Assembly: GCF_030580855.1 (NCBI RefSeq)
Contig: NZ_JAUQOP010000004.1
Location: 62,001-126,000 of the forward strand
Length of the DNA: 64,000 nt
From: Pseudomonas citrullilanati
GTDB lineage: Bacteria; Pseudomonadota; Gammaproteobacteria; Pseudomonadales; Pseudomonadaceae
Reading direction: 5' to 3'
Both the position numbers and the translations under genes were made by a program. The notes under the pieces were generated by a model. The model was not told where the DNA came from, did not search any database, and saw nothing but the letters and a program-made list of their open reading frames with translations. Of this stretch, positions 16,524 through 25,734 are shown piece after piece (the first letter of the stretch is position 1; every line of letters begins with the position of its first letter).

Positions 16524-18046
16524 TGTGAGAGCGGGCTCGCTCGCGAAAGCGGTGGGTCAGCTGCATCGATGCCGCCTGTGCCGCCGCCTTCGCGGGCAGG
16601 CCCGCTCCCACCGGGGATTTGTGCTGGGCCGGGGGTTAGTGCCCCCTTCCAGCTTCCACAGCTTCTAGGTGGACTTGGCTCTGTGACCAACCGAGATCCA
16701 GTGTGGGAGCGAGCCTGCTCGCGAAAGCGGTGGGTCGGCTGCATCGATGTCGCCTGTGCCGCCGCCTTCCGCGGGCAGGCCCGCTCCCACCGGGGATTTG
16801 TGCTGGGCCGAGGTCTGGTGACCCCCTTCCAGCTTCCACAGTTTTCTAGGTGGACCTAGTTCTGTGACCAACCGAGATCCAGTGTGGGAGCGAGCCTGCT
16901 CGCGAAAGCGGTGGGTCAGTTGCATCAATGCCGCCTGTGCCGCCGCCTTCGCGGGCAGGCCCGCTCCCACCGGGGATTTGTGCTGGGCCGGGGGTTAGTG
17001 CCCCCTTCCAGCTTCCACAGCTTCTAGGTGGACCTGGTTCTGTGACCAACCGAGATCCAGTGTGGGAGCGAGCCTGCTCGCGAAAGCGGTGGGTCGGCTG
17101 CATCGATGTCGCCTGTGCCGCCGCCTTCGCGGGCAGGCCCGCTCCCACCGGGGATTTGTGCTAGCCGAGGTCTGGTGACCCCCTTCCAGCTTCCACAGTT
17201 TTCTAGGTGGACCTGGTTCTGTGACCAACCGAGAACCAATGTGGGAGCGGGCTCGCTCGCGAAAGCGGTGGGTCAGTTGCATCAATGCCGCCTGTGCCGC
17301 CGCCTTCGCGGGCAGGCCCGCTCCCACCGGGGATTGGTGCTGGGCCGAGGTCTGGTGACCCCCTTCCAGCTTCCACAGTTTTCTAGGTGGACCTGGTTCT
17401 GTGACCAACCGAGAACCAATGTGGGAGCGAGCCTGCTCGCGAAAGCGGTGGGTCAGTTGCATCAATGCCGCCTGTGCCGCCGCCTTCGCGGGCAGGCCCG
17501 CTCCCACCGGGGATTGGTGCTGGGCCGAGGTCTGGTGCCCCCCTTCCAGCTTCCACAGTTTTCTAGGTGGACCTGGTTCTGTGACCAACCGAGAACCAAT
17601 GTGGGAGCGGGCTCGCTCGCGAAAGCGATGGGTCAGCTGCATCGATGCCGCCTGTGCCGCCGCCTTCGCGGGCAGGCCCGCTCCCACCGGGGATTTGTGC
17701 TGGGCCGGGGGTTAGTGCCCCTTCCAGCTTCCACAGTTTTCTAGGTGGACCTGGTTCTGTGACCAACCGAGATCCAGTGTGGGAGCGAGCCTGCTCGCGA
17801 AAGCGGTGGGTCAGTTGCATCGATGTCGCCTGTGCCACCGCCTTCGCGGGCAAGCCCGCTCCCACCGGGGATTTGTGCTGGGCCGGGGGTTAGTGCCCCC
17901 TTCCAGCTTCCACAGTTTTCTAGGTGGACCTGGTTCTGTGACCAACCGAGAACCAATGTGGGAGCGAGCCTGCTCGCGAAAGCGGTGGGTCGGCTGCATC
18001 GATGCCGCCTGCGCCAACGCCTTCGCGGGCAGGCCCGTTCCCACAA
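16524..18046. repeat. Tandem array of nine REPIN units (178-181 bp period)
   Basis: Nine units start at 16524, 16702, 16883, 17061, 17240, 17420, 17600, 17778 and 17957. Each opens with TGTGGGAGCG(A/G)GC...GCTCGCGAAAGCG and has an inverted copy (CTTCGCGGGCAGGCCCGCTCCCAC) about 70 bp on, forming a REP doublet, followed by a constant spacer with CTTCCACAG...CTAGGTGGAC. Unit 1 is slightly diverged (GTGAGAG) and unit 9 lacks the spacer, ending 7 bp before the aldolase stop. Variant spacers alternate in units 1-4 (A-B-A-B), so pairs were duplicated together. Open frames in this stretch are not genes. Confidence 0.95.
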
Positions 18047-18052
18047 CAGGGC

Positions 18053-18847
18053 TCAGTTCTTATAGTCGAGGTCAGTCCTCTCCAACTGCCGGATCAGCGC
18101 ATTCCAATGCCGCGCGACCCCCGGTCCATCGCCACGCTTGAGCGTCTCGGCCTGGGTTTCGACCTTGGCGACGACGTCGGCCGGAGGGAAGATCAGTTCA
18201 GCGTTGCCAGCGGCCTGCGCTGCGATCTGGATGTTGCAGGCGCGCTCCAGTCCTTGCAGTTGCTGGAACGCATGTTCGACACTGACGCCCGCGGTCAGCA
18301 GCCCATGGTTACGCAGGATCAGCACACTCTTGTCCCCCAGGTCCGCCACCAACCGTTCGCGCTCGTCGAGGTCCAGCGCAATGCCTTCATAGCCGTGGTA
18401 GGCCACCCGGCCGGAAAAAGCGATGGAATGCTGGGAGATGGGTAGCAAGCCGTCCCGCTGCGCGGACACCGCAATGCCGTCGCGGGTATGGGTATGCAGC
18501 ACGGCCTGCAGATCGGGCCGCGCACCGTGGATGGCGCTGTGGATCACGTAACCGGCGTGGTTGATGCCCAGCCCTGTAGGGTCGTCGACGATCGTGCCGT
18601 CGACGTCGACTTTGACCAGGTTGGACGCGGTGATTTCATCGAACAGCAGCCCGAACGCGTTGATCAGGAAATGCTCGTCAGGCCCTGGCACTCGTGCGGA
18701 GAAATGCGTGTAGATGTGATCGGTCCATTTGAACAGGGCCGCCAACCGGTAGGCGGCGGCCAGCTTGACGCGCACTTCCCATTCCTCGGGCGTGACGCGT
18801 TGACGGACATTCTTTGAAACGCTGGATAGCGGGCTGACGCTGCTCAT
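18053..18847 (-). CDS. Class II aldolase/adducin-family protein
   Basis: A 264-residue protein of the fuculose-phosphate-aldolase/adducin fold. Metal-binding motifs are visible: LHTHTRDG (about residue 120), a His in SQHSIAF, and the late His in ILRNHGLLTAG (about 180). ATG at 18847 (MSSVSPLSSVS) fits relatives; 18901 is upstream and Pro-rich. Family members split hydroxy-aldols or act as decarboxylases. In sulfur clusters similar proteins may process carbon skeletons left after desulfonation, but that is inference. It lies downstream of the LysR gene on the same strand, with a TAAGCTAAT element about 80 bp before its start. Confidence 0.85.
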   Translation of the reverse strand: MSSVSPLSSVSKNVRQRVTPEEWEVRVKLAAAYRLAALFKWTDHIYTHFSARVPGPDEHFLINAFGLLFDEITASNLVKVDVDGTIVDDPTGLGINHAGYVIHSAIHGARPDLQAVLHTHTRDGIAVSAQRDGLLPISQHSIAFSGRVAYHGYEGIALDLDERERLVADLGDKSVLILRNHGLLTAGVSVEHAFQQLQGLERACNIQIAAQAAGNAELIFPPADVVAKVETQAETLKRGDGPGVARHWNALIRQLERTDLDYKN

Positions 18848-18928
18848 GGCAAGACTTCCTGGATGGCCTGATGGGTCTCCAGCAAGCCTAGGGGAAGGCA
18901 AAAAATAATAAAAAGCACATTTTAATCT

Positions 18929-18937
18929 AAGCTAATT
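18929..18937 (+). promoter_or_regulatory. TAAGCTAAT element upstream of the aldolase gene
   Basis: The nonamer lies in a very AT-rich 127-bp gap between the LysR stop and the aldolase start. The same nine bases occur at 20013 and 35135. Possible regulator site. Role inferred. Confidence 0.35.
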
Positions 18938-18974
18938 ATTATTATTTTTTATTATAAATCACCCTCCCTACACC

Positions 18975-19880
18975 TTACGCGGCGCTCTTGACCTTCTGCA
19001 GCGAACCGGCCACCCGTTTCCCAAACGCATCCACCGGCCCTTGCAGGTTGCCGAGGAAGTGCGGGTAGATCAGCCACAGGTCCATCACTGGCTTGAAGTC
19101 CTTGAGCGGCATGGCCGCCAGTTGCTCACGATGGGCGCTGCGTTCCAGCAACGGACGCGGCACCAAGCCAAGGCCCAGACCATCGGCGACCAGGCCCAGT
19201 TGCAGTTCAGTGCCAAAGGTCTCCAGGTTGACCCGCAGGGCCAAGCCCTGGTCCGACAAGGTTCGCTGCAAGCCGGCACGGAAACCGCAACCATCGGGAT
19301 TGAGCACCCAGCCATCCTGGTAGACATCGGCCAGCTTGCAGGGACGCTTGGGCAATTGCGCCTTGGCGCAGACGACGACCAACTCCATCTTGCCGATCGA
19401 CTCGCCGACGATGTTATCGGGGAAAATCTTGCCAGCCGGAAACAATGCCGCCGCCGCATCCAACTCGCCGCGCTCGATCTTGCCCACCAATTGACTGCCC
19501 CAGCCCGTGGCCACCTGGGCGCGCAACTCGGGGTACTCGATGCGCAAGTGCTTGAGGGCATCGAGCAGCACCACGTCACCGATCGTCTGTGGAACGCCCA
19601 GGCGTAACAACCCGGTAGGCGGCGCGTCGGTGGCCACCAGCTCGCGCAGGGCATCCATCTCCCGCAGGATCAAACGGCACTGCTCGTAGACCCGCGTGCC
19701 GATCAAGGTCGGCTTGAGCGGCTTGGTGTTGCGGTCGAACAATTCCACGCCCAAGGCCTGCTCGAAGTTCTGCACGCGCCGCGTGATCGCCGGCTGCGTC
19801 AGTTGCAACGTCTCGGCGGCATGGCTGATGGACTGGCAACGAATCACTTCGACAAAGGCGTCAATATCGTCAATTTTCAT
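18975..19880 (-). CDS. LysR-family regulator of the sulfur/thiol genes
   Basis: A 301-residue LysR protein. The winged HTH spans residues 1-60 (AAETLQLTQPAITRRVQNFEQ) and the effector domain about 88-290. ATG at 19880 places MKIDDIDAFVEV at the start, as usual for the family; 19925 adds 15 residues with no support. It is divergent from the thiol-dioxygenase/rhodanese pair, the same order that I recall for PA2601-PA2602-PA2603 of P. aeruginosa, so it probably controls them. The 221-bp divergent gap is AT-rich and contains a TAAGCTAAT element. The effector may be a thiol or a sulfur intermediate (inferred). Confidence 0.85.
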   Translation of the reverse strand: MKIDDIDAFVEVIRCQSISHAAETLQLTQPAITRRVQNFEQALGVELFDRNTKPLKPTLIGTRVYEQCRLILREMDALRELVATDAPPTGLLRLGVPQTIGDVVLLDALKHLRIEYPELRAQVATGWGSQLVGKIERGELDAAAALFPAGKIFPDNIVGESIGKMELVVVCAKAQLPKRPCKLADVYQDGWVLNPDGCGFRAGLQRTLSDQGLALRVNLETFGTELQLGLVADGLGLGLVPRPLLERSAHREQLAAMPLKDFKPVMDLWLIYPHFLGNLQGPVDAFGKRVAGSLQKVKSAA

Positions 19881-20012
19881 TTGGGCCGCACATAGAGAAC
19901 CGTCAATAAGATGTGTGAAAAGCATAGTGCCAATGCCGGTGGCTGGATAGCCCAGCCCATCGACACATAACCTATGGCGCTATAACCATCCACTCCAAAT
20001 GCATTACAGCTA

Positions 20013-20021
20013 TAAGCTAAT
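20013..20021 (+). promoter_or_regulatory. TAAGCTAAT element in the LysR/dioxygenase divergent region
   Basis: It lies 89 bp before the thiol-dioxygenase start and about 130 bp before the LysR start, inside CTATAAGCTAATCATAA, which has the dyad look of a LysR T-N11-A site. It is the best candidate binding site for the adjacent LysR regulator. Confidence 0.4.
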
Positions 20022-20101
20022 CATAAAAAAATAGCATATTAGTTTCGATCATTATGCTTACATAAGTCACAACACAGGTCACCCACGACAACGGAATCGC
20101 C

Positions 20102-20710
20102 ATGACCCAGGCCCGACACCCAGAGAGATTAAGAGCATTCATTGGCGCCCTGGCGGAGTTGATCGACAGCAATCCTCGCGAGGGCGACCTGCTCCATCGC
20201 GGGGGCAAGCTGCTCGGTCAACTCGTCAGCCACGACGATTGGCTACCGGAGGAGTTTGCCCGGCCAGACACCGAGCGCTATCAGCAATACCTGCTGCACG
20301 CCGATTCGCGCCAACGCTTCAGTGTCGTCAGCTTTGTCTGGGGACCGGGGCAAAGCACGCCGATCCACGATCATCGGATATGGGGGCTGATCGGCATGTT
20401 GCGCGGGGCGGAATATTCCCAGGGTTTTGAGCGTCATCCGGATGGGCATCTGGTCGCCGAGGGCGTACGCCTCCAGCTTCGTCCGGGCCAGGTCGAAGCC
20501 GTCTCCCCCAAGGTGGGCGACATCCACCAGGTCAGCAATGCCTTCGATGACCAGGTGTCCATCAGCATCCACGTCTACGGCGCCAACATCGGTGCCGTCC
20601 GCCGCGCGGTGTACCAGCCCGACGGCAGCGAGAAGTTGTTCATTTCCGGTTATTCCAACGCCTTCCTCCCCAACATCTGGGACTTGTCCAAAGAGAGCCA
20701 AGCCTTATGA
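20102..20710 (+). CDS. Cysteine/3-mercaptopropionate dioxygenase-family thiol dioxygenase
   Basis: A 202-residue cupin thiol dioxygenase. Iron ligands are visible as His89 and His91 (TPIHDHRIWG) and His142 (GDIHQVSN), with His157-Tyr159 (SIHVYG) and Arg168 nearby. These enzymes use O2 to convert a thiol to a sulfinate in the cytoplasm. The residue pattern and gene order resemble PA2602, reported as a 3-mercaptopropionate dioxygenase, so that substrate is more likely than cysteine, but sequence alone cannot decide. Its stop overlaps the rhodanese start by 4 bp (ATGA), showing coupling of thiol oxidation and sulfane-sulfur transfer. Confidence 0.88.
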   Translation: MTQARHPERLRAFIGALAELIDSNPREGDLLHRGGKLLGQLVSHDDWLPEEFARPDTERYQQYLLHADSRQRFSVVSFVWGPGQSTPIHDHRIWGLIGMLRGAEYSQGFERHPDGHLVAEGVRLQLRPGQVEAVSPKVGDIHQVSNAFDDQVSISIHVYGANIGAVRRAVYQPDGSEKLFISGYSNAFLPNIWDLSKESQAL

Positions 20711-22290
20711 GCACTGTACGTACCCGCTCCTACTTGCAGATCCGCCACGCGTTGCTGAACCGTGAGGAGTTGGCCCTCGTCGATGTGCGCGAAGAGGCGC
20801 CCTTCGCCCAGGGGCATCCTTTGTTTGCCGCCAACATTGCACTGTCGAAGCTGGAGCTGGAGGTCTACTCGCGCATCCCCAGGCGCGACACGCAGGTGAC
20901 GGTCTATGACAACGGTGAAGGCCTGGCCGAGATTGCGGTGCAGCGCCTGCAAGACCTGGGTTACGTCAATGCCAGCGTGCTCGAAGGTGGCCTGGAAGGC
21001 TGGCGCAAGGCAGGTGGCGAGCTGTTCATCGACGTCAATGTGCCGAGCAAGGCCTTCGGTGAGCTGGTGGAAAGCCAGCGCCATACGCCGTCGCTGGCGG
21101 CCGAAGACGTCAAGGCGCTGCTCGACAACGAGGCCGACGTGGTGGTGCTCGATGCGCGACGTTTCGACGAATACCAGACCATGAGCATTCCCGGCGGCAT
21201 CAGTGTGCCGGGGGCGGAGTTGGTGTTGCGGGCACGGGAACTGGCGCCGGACCCGTCGACCCGGATCATCGTCAACTGCGCCGGGCGTACCCGCAGCATC
21301 ATCGGCACCCAGTCACTGATCAACGCCGGCATCGCCAACCCGGTGTCCGCCCTGCGCAACGGCACCATCGGTTGGACCCTCGCCGGCCAGACCCTGGAGC
21401 ACGGCCAGTCGCGCCGCTTCCCCAGCGTCGCCCAAGAGCATCGAACCATCGCCGCCCGCGATGCCCGTCGCGTCGCCGACAAGGCGCTGGTCGGTCGCGC
21501 CACCCTCGCCGACCTGCAACGCTGGCAGCAGGAGGCGGCACGCAGCACTTACCTGTTCGACGTGCGCACGCCGGAGGAATTCGAGGCCGGCCACCTGCCC
21601 GCGTCCCGCTCGACCCCCGGTGGCCAACTGGTGCAGGAAACCGATCACTTCGCCAGCGTTCGCGGCGCGCGCCTGGTGCTGGTCGATGATGATGGCGTGC
21701 GCGCCAACATGACCGGTTCCTGGCTCGCGCAACTGGGCTGGGAGGTGCACGTGCTGGACGATGTGCAGCCTGGGCATTTCAGTGAGCAAGGCCCGTGGAA
21801 AACCGCCGTTCCAGCAGCGCCACAGGCCGAGGAAATCAGCCCCGACACCCTTGAGCAGTGGCTGGCCGAAGGGGACACGGCAGTCCTGGATTTCACCACC
21901 AGCGCCAACTACGTCAAGCGGCATATCCCGGGAGCCTGGTGGGTGTTGCGCGCGCAACTGGACGAGGCCCTGGGCAAGGTGCCGCCCGCCCAACGCTACG
22001 TCCTGACCTGCGGCAGCAGCCAGTTGGCACGGCTGGCGGTGGCCGAGGTTGAAGCCCTGACCGGCAAGGCCGTGTTCCTGCTGCGCGACGGCACCGCTGC
22101 CTGGATTGCCGCGCAACTGCCGCTGGAACACGGCGAAACGCGCCTCGCCTCGCCGCGCATCGACCGTTATCGGCGGCCCTACGAGGGGACCGACAGCCCC
22201 CGGGAGGCCATGCAGGCGTACCTGGATTGGGAGTATGGCCTCGTGGACCAGTTGGCCCGCGACGGCACCCACGGCTTTTTCGTCATCTGA
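20707..22290 (+). CDS. Four-domain rhodanese-like sulfurtransferase
   Basis: A 527-residue protein of four rhodanese-like modules (about residues 1-110, 115-240, 260-370 and 375-490). Only modules 2 and 4 have the active-site Cys loop (VNCAGRTRS near 198 and LTCGSSQLA near 437). Modules 1 and 3 have YDNGEGLA and DDDGVRAN instead, so they are inactive or structural. By family it moves sulfane sulfur from persulfides or thiosulfate to an acceptor. It overlaps the thiol-dioxygenase gene by 4 bp and ends at a strong terminator. From memory it resembles PA2603 in length and position. Confidence 0.88.
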   Translation: MSTVRTRSYLQIRHALLNREELALVDVREEAPFAQGHPLFAANIALSKLELEVYSRIPRRDTQVTVYDNGEGLAEIAVQRLQDLGYVNASVLEGGLEGWRKAGGELFIDVNVPSKAFGELVESQRHTPSLAAEDVKALLDNEADVVVLDARRFDEYQTMSIPGGISVPGAELVLRARELAPDPSTRIIVNCAGRTRSIIGTQSLINAGIANPVSALRNGTIGWTLAGQTLEHGQSRRFPSVAQEHRTIAARDARRVADKALVGRATLADLQRWQQEAARSTYLFDVRTPEEFEAGHLPASRSTPGGQLVQETDHFASVRGARLVLVDDDGVRANMTGSWLAQLGWEVHVLDDVQPGHFSEQGPWKTAVPAAPQAEEISPDTLEQWLAEGDTAVLDFTTSANYVKRHIPGAWWVLRAQLDEALGKVPPAQRYVLTCGSSQLARLAVAEVEALTGKAVFLLRDGTAAWIAAQLPLEHGETRLASPRIDRYRRPYEGTDSPREAMQAYLDWEYGLVDQLARDGTHGFFVI

Positions 22291-22297
22291 ACGCACG

Positions 22298-22324
22298 GAG
22301 GGACGATGATCGTCCCTCTCTTTT
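22298..22324 (+). terminator. Rho-independent terminator after the rhodanese gene
   Basis: GAGGGACGA-TGA-TCGTCCCTC is a perfect 9-bp stem followed by TCTTTT, 7 bp after the rhodanese stop. The stem and T-run make this a confident terminator, so the next run (22388 onward) should have its own promoter or rely on read-through. Confidence 0.8.
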
Positions 22325-22328
22325 CCAG

Positions 22329-22351
22329 CCGACCCCTTCTCCAGGCGGAGG
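22329..22351 (+). promoter_or_regulatory. Shared leader motif, copy 2
   Basis: The motif runs from CCGACCCCTT to GGCGGAGG, 36 bp before the binding-protein start and just after the rhodanese terminator. CTCCAGGC within it can pair with GCCTGGAG at 22373-22380, close to the start codon. This suggests an RNA element able to influence translation. Confidence 0.45.
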
Positions 22352-22387
22352 CGACTGAACGCAACACCGTCAGCCTGGAGCCCCGCA

Positions 22388-23341
22388 ATGCGCCTGACCC
22401 TCCCCCTGCTGTTGATCACCCTTGCCTTTGGCTCGGCCCACGCCGCCGATTTGCAACCGCTGCGCGTCGCCAACCAGAAGTCCACCATCAAGGCCCTGCT
22501 GGAAGTGTCCGGCGAGCTCAAGGACGTGCCTTATGACATTCAATTTTCCGAGTTCCCCGCCGCCGCGCCGCTAGGCGAGGCATTGAATGCCGGGGCCGTG
22601 GATATCGGCGCCCTCGGTGATGCGCCCTACGTGTTCGCCCTGGGCGCCGGAGCGTCGCTGAAAGTGGTGAGCATCATCCACGCCGAAGGCCGCAATACCA
22701 CGGCGATGCTTGTCCCCAAGGATTCGCCTATCAAGGCGGTCGCCGATCTCAAGGGCAAGCGCATCGTCACCACGCGCGGCTCCATCGGGCACTACCTGGC
22801 GATCAAGGCCCTGCGCAGCGCGGGCCTGAGCACCGCAGACGTGCAGTTCCTGTTCCTGCTGCCCAGCGAATCCAGGCTGGTGCTGGATAACGGCACTGCG
22901 GACGCGTGGTCCACCTGGGACCCCTTCACCACCGTGGTCACGGCGCAAAGCCAGGCCAGGGTCCTGGTCAGCGGCAGCAACTTGTTGAGCAATCACCTGT
23001 ATCTCGCCGCCACCAGCCAGGCCATCGCCGATAAACGCCAGCAACTGGACGATTTCGTCGCCCGGGTCGACCGGGCCTACCGCTGGAGCAATGCCCACCC
23101 CAATGAGTACGCCGCCGCACAAGCCAAGATCACCGGCCTGCCCCTGGAGGTGCACCTGGCCGTGGCCAACGCCACGCACATGCAGCCGGTCGCGATCGAC
23201 GACGCGGTGGTCAGCGGCCTGCAAGCCACGGCTGACATTTATCAGGAAGAAGGCTTGTTGACGCGTCACATCGATGTCTCCCAAGGCTTCGACAAGAGCT
23301 TCAACCCCCTGCGTGCCCCACTCACCCAGGCTTCGCGCTAA
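22388..23341 (+). CDS. Sulfonate/sulfate-ester-type ABC substrate-binding protein
   Basis: A 317-residue periplasmic protein with a signal peptide (residues 1-20, cleavage after SAHA), then an SsuA-like domain: LRVANQKSTIKALLEVSG, LNAGAVDIGALGDAPYVFA (about 67-85), LKGKRIVTTRGSIGHYLAI and DNGTADAWSTWDPF (about 170). It captures an organosulfur compound for import. It is the first of five tightly packed genes (gaps of 12 bp, -4, 39 and -4), preceded by the shared leader motif. No ATPase or permease is in this run, so it may share the importer at 13.3-15.0 kb. Confidence 0.86.
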   Translation: MRLTLPLLLITLAFGSAHAADLQPLRVANQKSTIKALLEVSGELKDVPYDIQFSEFPAAAPLGEALNAGAVDIGALGDAPYVFALGAGASLKVVSIIHAEGRNTTAMLVPKDSPIKAVADLKGKRIVTTRGSIGHYLAIKALRSAGLSTADVQFLFLLPSESRLVLDNGTADAWSTWDPFTTVVTAQSQARVLVSGSNLLSNHLYLAATSQAIADKRQQLDDFVARVDRAYRWSNAHPNEYAAAQAKITGLPLEVHLAVANATHMQPVAIDDAVVSGLQATADIYQEEGLLTRHIDVSQGFDKSFNPLRAPLTQASR

Positions 23342-23353
23342 AGGAGCAGCCAC

Positions 23354-24706
23354 ATGAGCACACAACGCCCACTCAAACTCGGTGCAATGGTCCACGGCGT
23401 CGGCCACGGCTGGGGCGAATGGCGCCACCCGCAAGCGCTGCCCAACGCCAGTACCGACTTCGGTTTCTACAAGCACCAGACGCTCCTGGCCGAAGGCGCC
23501 AAGTTCGATTTCGTGTTCATCGCCGACAGCTTGCACATCCATGAAAAATCCAGCCCGCACTACCTCAACCGCTTCGAGCCGCTGACCATCCTCTCGGCCC
23601 TCGCGGCATTGACGTCCAACATCGGCCTGGTGGCCACCGTGACCGTCAGCTACACCGAGCCCTACCAGGTGGCGCGCCAGTTCGCTTCCCTGGACCACAT
23701 CAGCGGCGGTCGCGCCGGCTGGAACGTGGTGACGTCGTGGCTCAGCGGCACCGCCGATAATTTCGGCAAGAGCGAGCACCCACCCCACGCCCAACGCTAC
23801 CGGATCGCCAAGGAGCACGTGGCGGTGGTCAAGGGTCTGTGGGATTCCTGGGAAGACGACGCCTTCACCTACGACAAGCGGACAGGCGAATTCTTCGCCC
23901 CCGGCAAGCTGCACACGCTGGCGCACAAGGGTGAATTCTTCTCGGTGAAGGGCCCGCTCAATATCGCCCGCTCTCGTCAAGGCCAACCGGCGATCTTCCA
24001 GGCCGGCACCTCCGAGGACGGACGTAACTTCGCCGCCGAGAACGCCGATGCGATCTTCGTCAGCCCTGAAAATTTCGAAGAAGCGCGCGCCTACTACCAA
24101 GACCTGAAACGTCGCGCCAACGGCTTCGGTCGCGATGCGGCACACCTGTCGATACTGCCCGGGATCCGTCCGATCGTCGGTCGCGATGAAGCTGAAGTCG
24201 AAGACCGCTACCAGCAAGCAGTGTCACTGGTGAGCATCGAAGACGCCATCGTCGCCCTCGGCCGTCCCTTCAACGATCACGACTTCAGCCAATACCCACT
24301 GGACGCCCCTTTTCCCGAGCTGGGCGACCTGGGGGCCAACAGCCAGAAAGGTGGCTCGGACCGGATCAAGCAACTGGCCCGTGACGAAGGCCTGACCTTG
24401 CGCGAAGTCGCCCTGCGCTTCTCCCGGCCGCGGCGCGACTTTGTCGGCACACCCGAGCAGGTGGCCGATGCCCTTCAAGCTTGGTTCGAGAATGGCGCGG
24501 CCGACGGCTTCATCATCAATTCGTTGCTGCCGGACGGCCTGCAGTATTTCACTGAACTGGTGGTGCCCGTCCTGCAACGACGCGGTCTGTTCCGCAGCGC
24601 ATACAGCGGTCATACGCTACGGGACAACCTGGGCCTGCCCGTGCCGACCAACCGTTACGCCCAGGCGCCCCTGGCAACTGAAACCACACGCGAGGCCGTG
24701 GCATGA
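23354..24706 (+). CDS. NtaA/SnaA/DszA-family FMN-dependent monooxygenase (LLM class)
   Basis: A 450-residue luciferase-like monooxygenase of the NtaA/DszA branch. Family marks are [19 protein letters not shown] at the start, [35 protein letters not shown] (about residues 112-131) and the internal [20 protein letters not shown] (about 216). It needs FMNH2 from a separate reductase. Likely reactions are oxygenation and C-S or C-N cleavage of an organosulfur substrate; DszA acts on a sulfone. It overlaps the next gene by 4 bp and is followed by a DszC/SfnB-like partner. Confidence 0.87.
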   Translation: MSTQRPLKLGAMVHGVGHGWGEWRHPQALPNASTDFGFYKHQTLLAEGAKFDFVFIADSLHIHEKSSPHYLNRFEPLTILSALAALTSNIGLVATVTVSYTEPYQVARQFASLDHISGGRAGWNVVTSWLSGTADNFGKSEHPPHAQRYRIAKEHVAVVKGLWDSWEDDAFTYDKRTGEFFAPGKLHTLAHKGEFFSVKGPLNIARSRQGQPAIFQAGTSEDGRNFAAENADAIFVSPENFEEARAYYQDLKRRANGFGRDAAHLSILPGIRPIVGRDEAEVEDRYQQAVSLVSIEDAIVALGRPFNDHDFSQYPLDAPFPELGDLGANSQKGGSDRIKQLARDEGLTLREVALRFSRPRRDFVGTPEQVADALQAWFENGAADGFIINSLLPDGLQYFTELVVPVLQRRGLFRSAYSGHTLRDNLGLPVPTNRYAQAPLATETTREAVA

Positions 24707-25695
24707 AGCAGATCCATCGTCGCGACTTCCTCGCGGCCAGCTCCTTCGCCCTGGGTGCGCTGGGGCTGTCCTCACTGGGCCTTACCCCGCGGGTTTTCGC
24801 CCAAGGCGGGCGACTGGCGGACCTGACCCTGGGGGTCGCCACCTATCGCGGGCAGGATGCTTACTTCGTCGAAGACGCCGGGACCGGCGACACGCCCTAC
24901 AAGGTCGAATATTCCGAGTTCGCCGGCGGCAACCTGATCGTCGAAGCACTGGCCTCCGGCAGCCTGGACGTGGGGGGCATGAGCGAAATCCCGCCGATCT
25001 TTTCCATCCAGAGCCATCGCCAACCGCGCCTGGTCGCCGTCCTGCAAGGTGACGTGAACAACCAGGTGTTCCTGATCCCCAAGGATTCCCCCGTCGAGTC
25101 GATCGGACAATTGCGCGGCAAGCGGGTCGGCTACGTGCGCTCGACCACGTCCCATTATTTCCTGATCAAGGCCCTGAAGGAACAAGGCCTGACCATGAAC
25201 GACATCACCGCGGTGGCGCTCACGCCCCAGGACGGCTTCAGTGCATTCCAGAGCGGCCAACTGGATGCCTGGGTGATCTATGGCGTGTTCATCCAGCTGG
25301 CAAAGTTTCGCAGCGGCGCCCGGGTCCTCAAGACGGCCTTGGGCTATCTGTCCGGCAACTACCTGATCGCCGCCCGCCCGGCAGCCCTGGAAGACCCGCT
25401 GCGCAAACAGGCGATCCAGGATTACATCCAGCGCCAGGCGCGCACCTGGGAATGGATCAACAACCATCCCGAACCTTGGGCGGCCAAGTCGGCGCAGCTG
25501 CTGGGCGTCGACAAAGCGGTGTTTCTCGACATGTACAACAACCGCAGCCAGCCGACGAAAATCATTGAAGTGAACGACCAGGCCATCGCCTCGCAACAGG
25601 CAGTCGCCGATCTGTTCTTCGCTGCCGGCGTGTTGAACGAACGGCTCGACGTGAGTCCGCTGTGGGACCGCGACTTCCGCCTGCTGCCGTTGTGA
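24703..25695 (+). CDS. Tat-exported ABC substrate-binding protein, sulfonate type
   Basis: A 330-residue binding protein with a twin-arginine signal ([17 protein letters not shown], cleavage after VFA near residue 33), so it is probably folded before export. The mature part has the SsuA-like features [18 protein letters not shown] (about 81-98), [19 protein letters not shown] and [12 protein letters not shown] (about 183). Tat export is unusual for this family and may reflect a cofactor or quick folding. It overlaps the upstream monooxygenase by 4 bp. It is the second binding protein of the five-gene run. Confidence 0.85.
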   Translation: MKQIHRRDFLAASSFALGALGLSSLGLTPRVFAQGGRLADLTLGVATYRGQDAYFVEDAGTGDTPYKVEYSEFAGGNLIVEALASGSLDVGGMSEIPPIFSIQSHRQPRLVAVLQGDVNNQVFLIPKDSPVESIGQLRGKRVGYVRSTTSHYFLIKALKEQGLTMNDITAVALTPQDGFSAFQSGQLDAWVIYGVFIQLAKFRSGARVLKTALGYLSGNYLIAARPAALEDPLRKQAIQDYIQRQARTWEWINNHPEPWAAKSAQLLGVDKAVFLDMYNNRSQPTKIIEVNDQAIASQQAVADLFFAAGVLNERLDVSPLWDRDFRLLPL

Positions 25696-25734
25696 ACCCT
25701 CCCACCGCAGGCCTTCTGATTGAGTGAACCGACC

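Noticed and set aside
16524-18046. CRISPR array
   Set aside because: Units are about 180 bp with internal inverted repeats and near-identical spacers; no cas genes nearby.
16569-18141. Many overlapping open frames on both strands through the repeat array, up to 230 codons
   Set aside because: They repeat the same residues with the repeat period, have no start sites of their own and are products of the REPIN units.
22571-24217. A 548-codon minus-strand frame opposite the binding-protein and DszA-type genes
   Set aside because: It crosses two well-supported genes and an intergenic gap, and shows no domain; typical GC-rich antisense frame.
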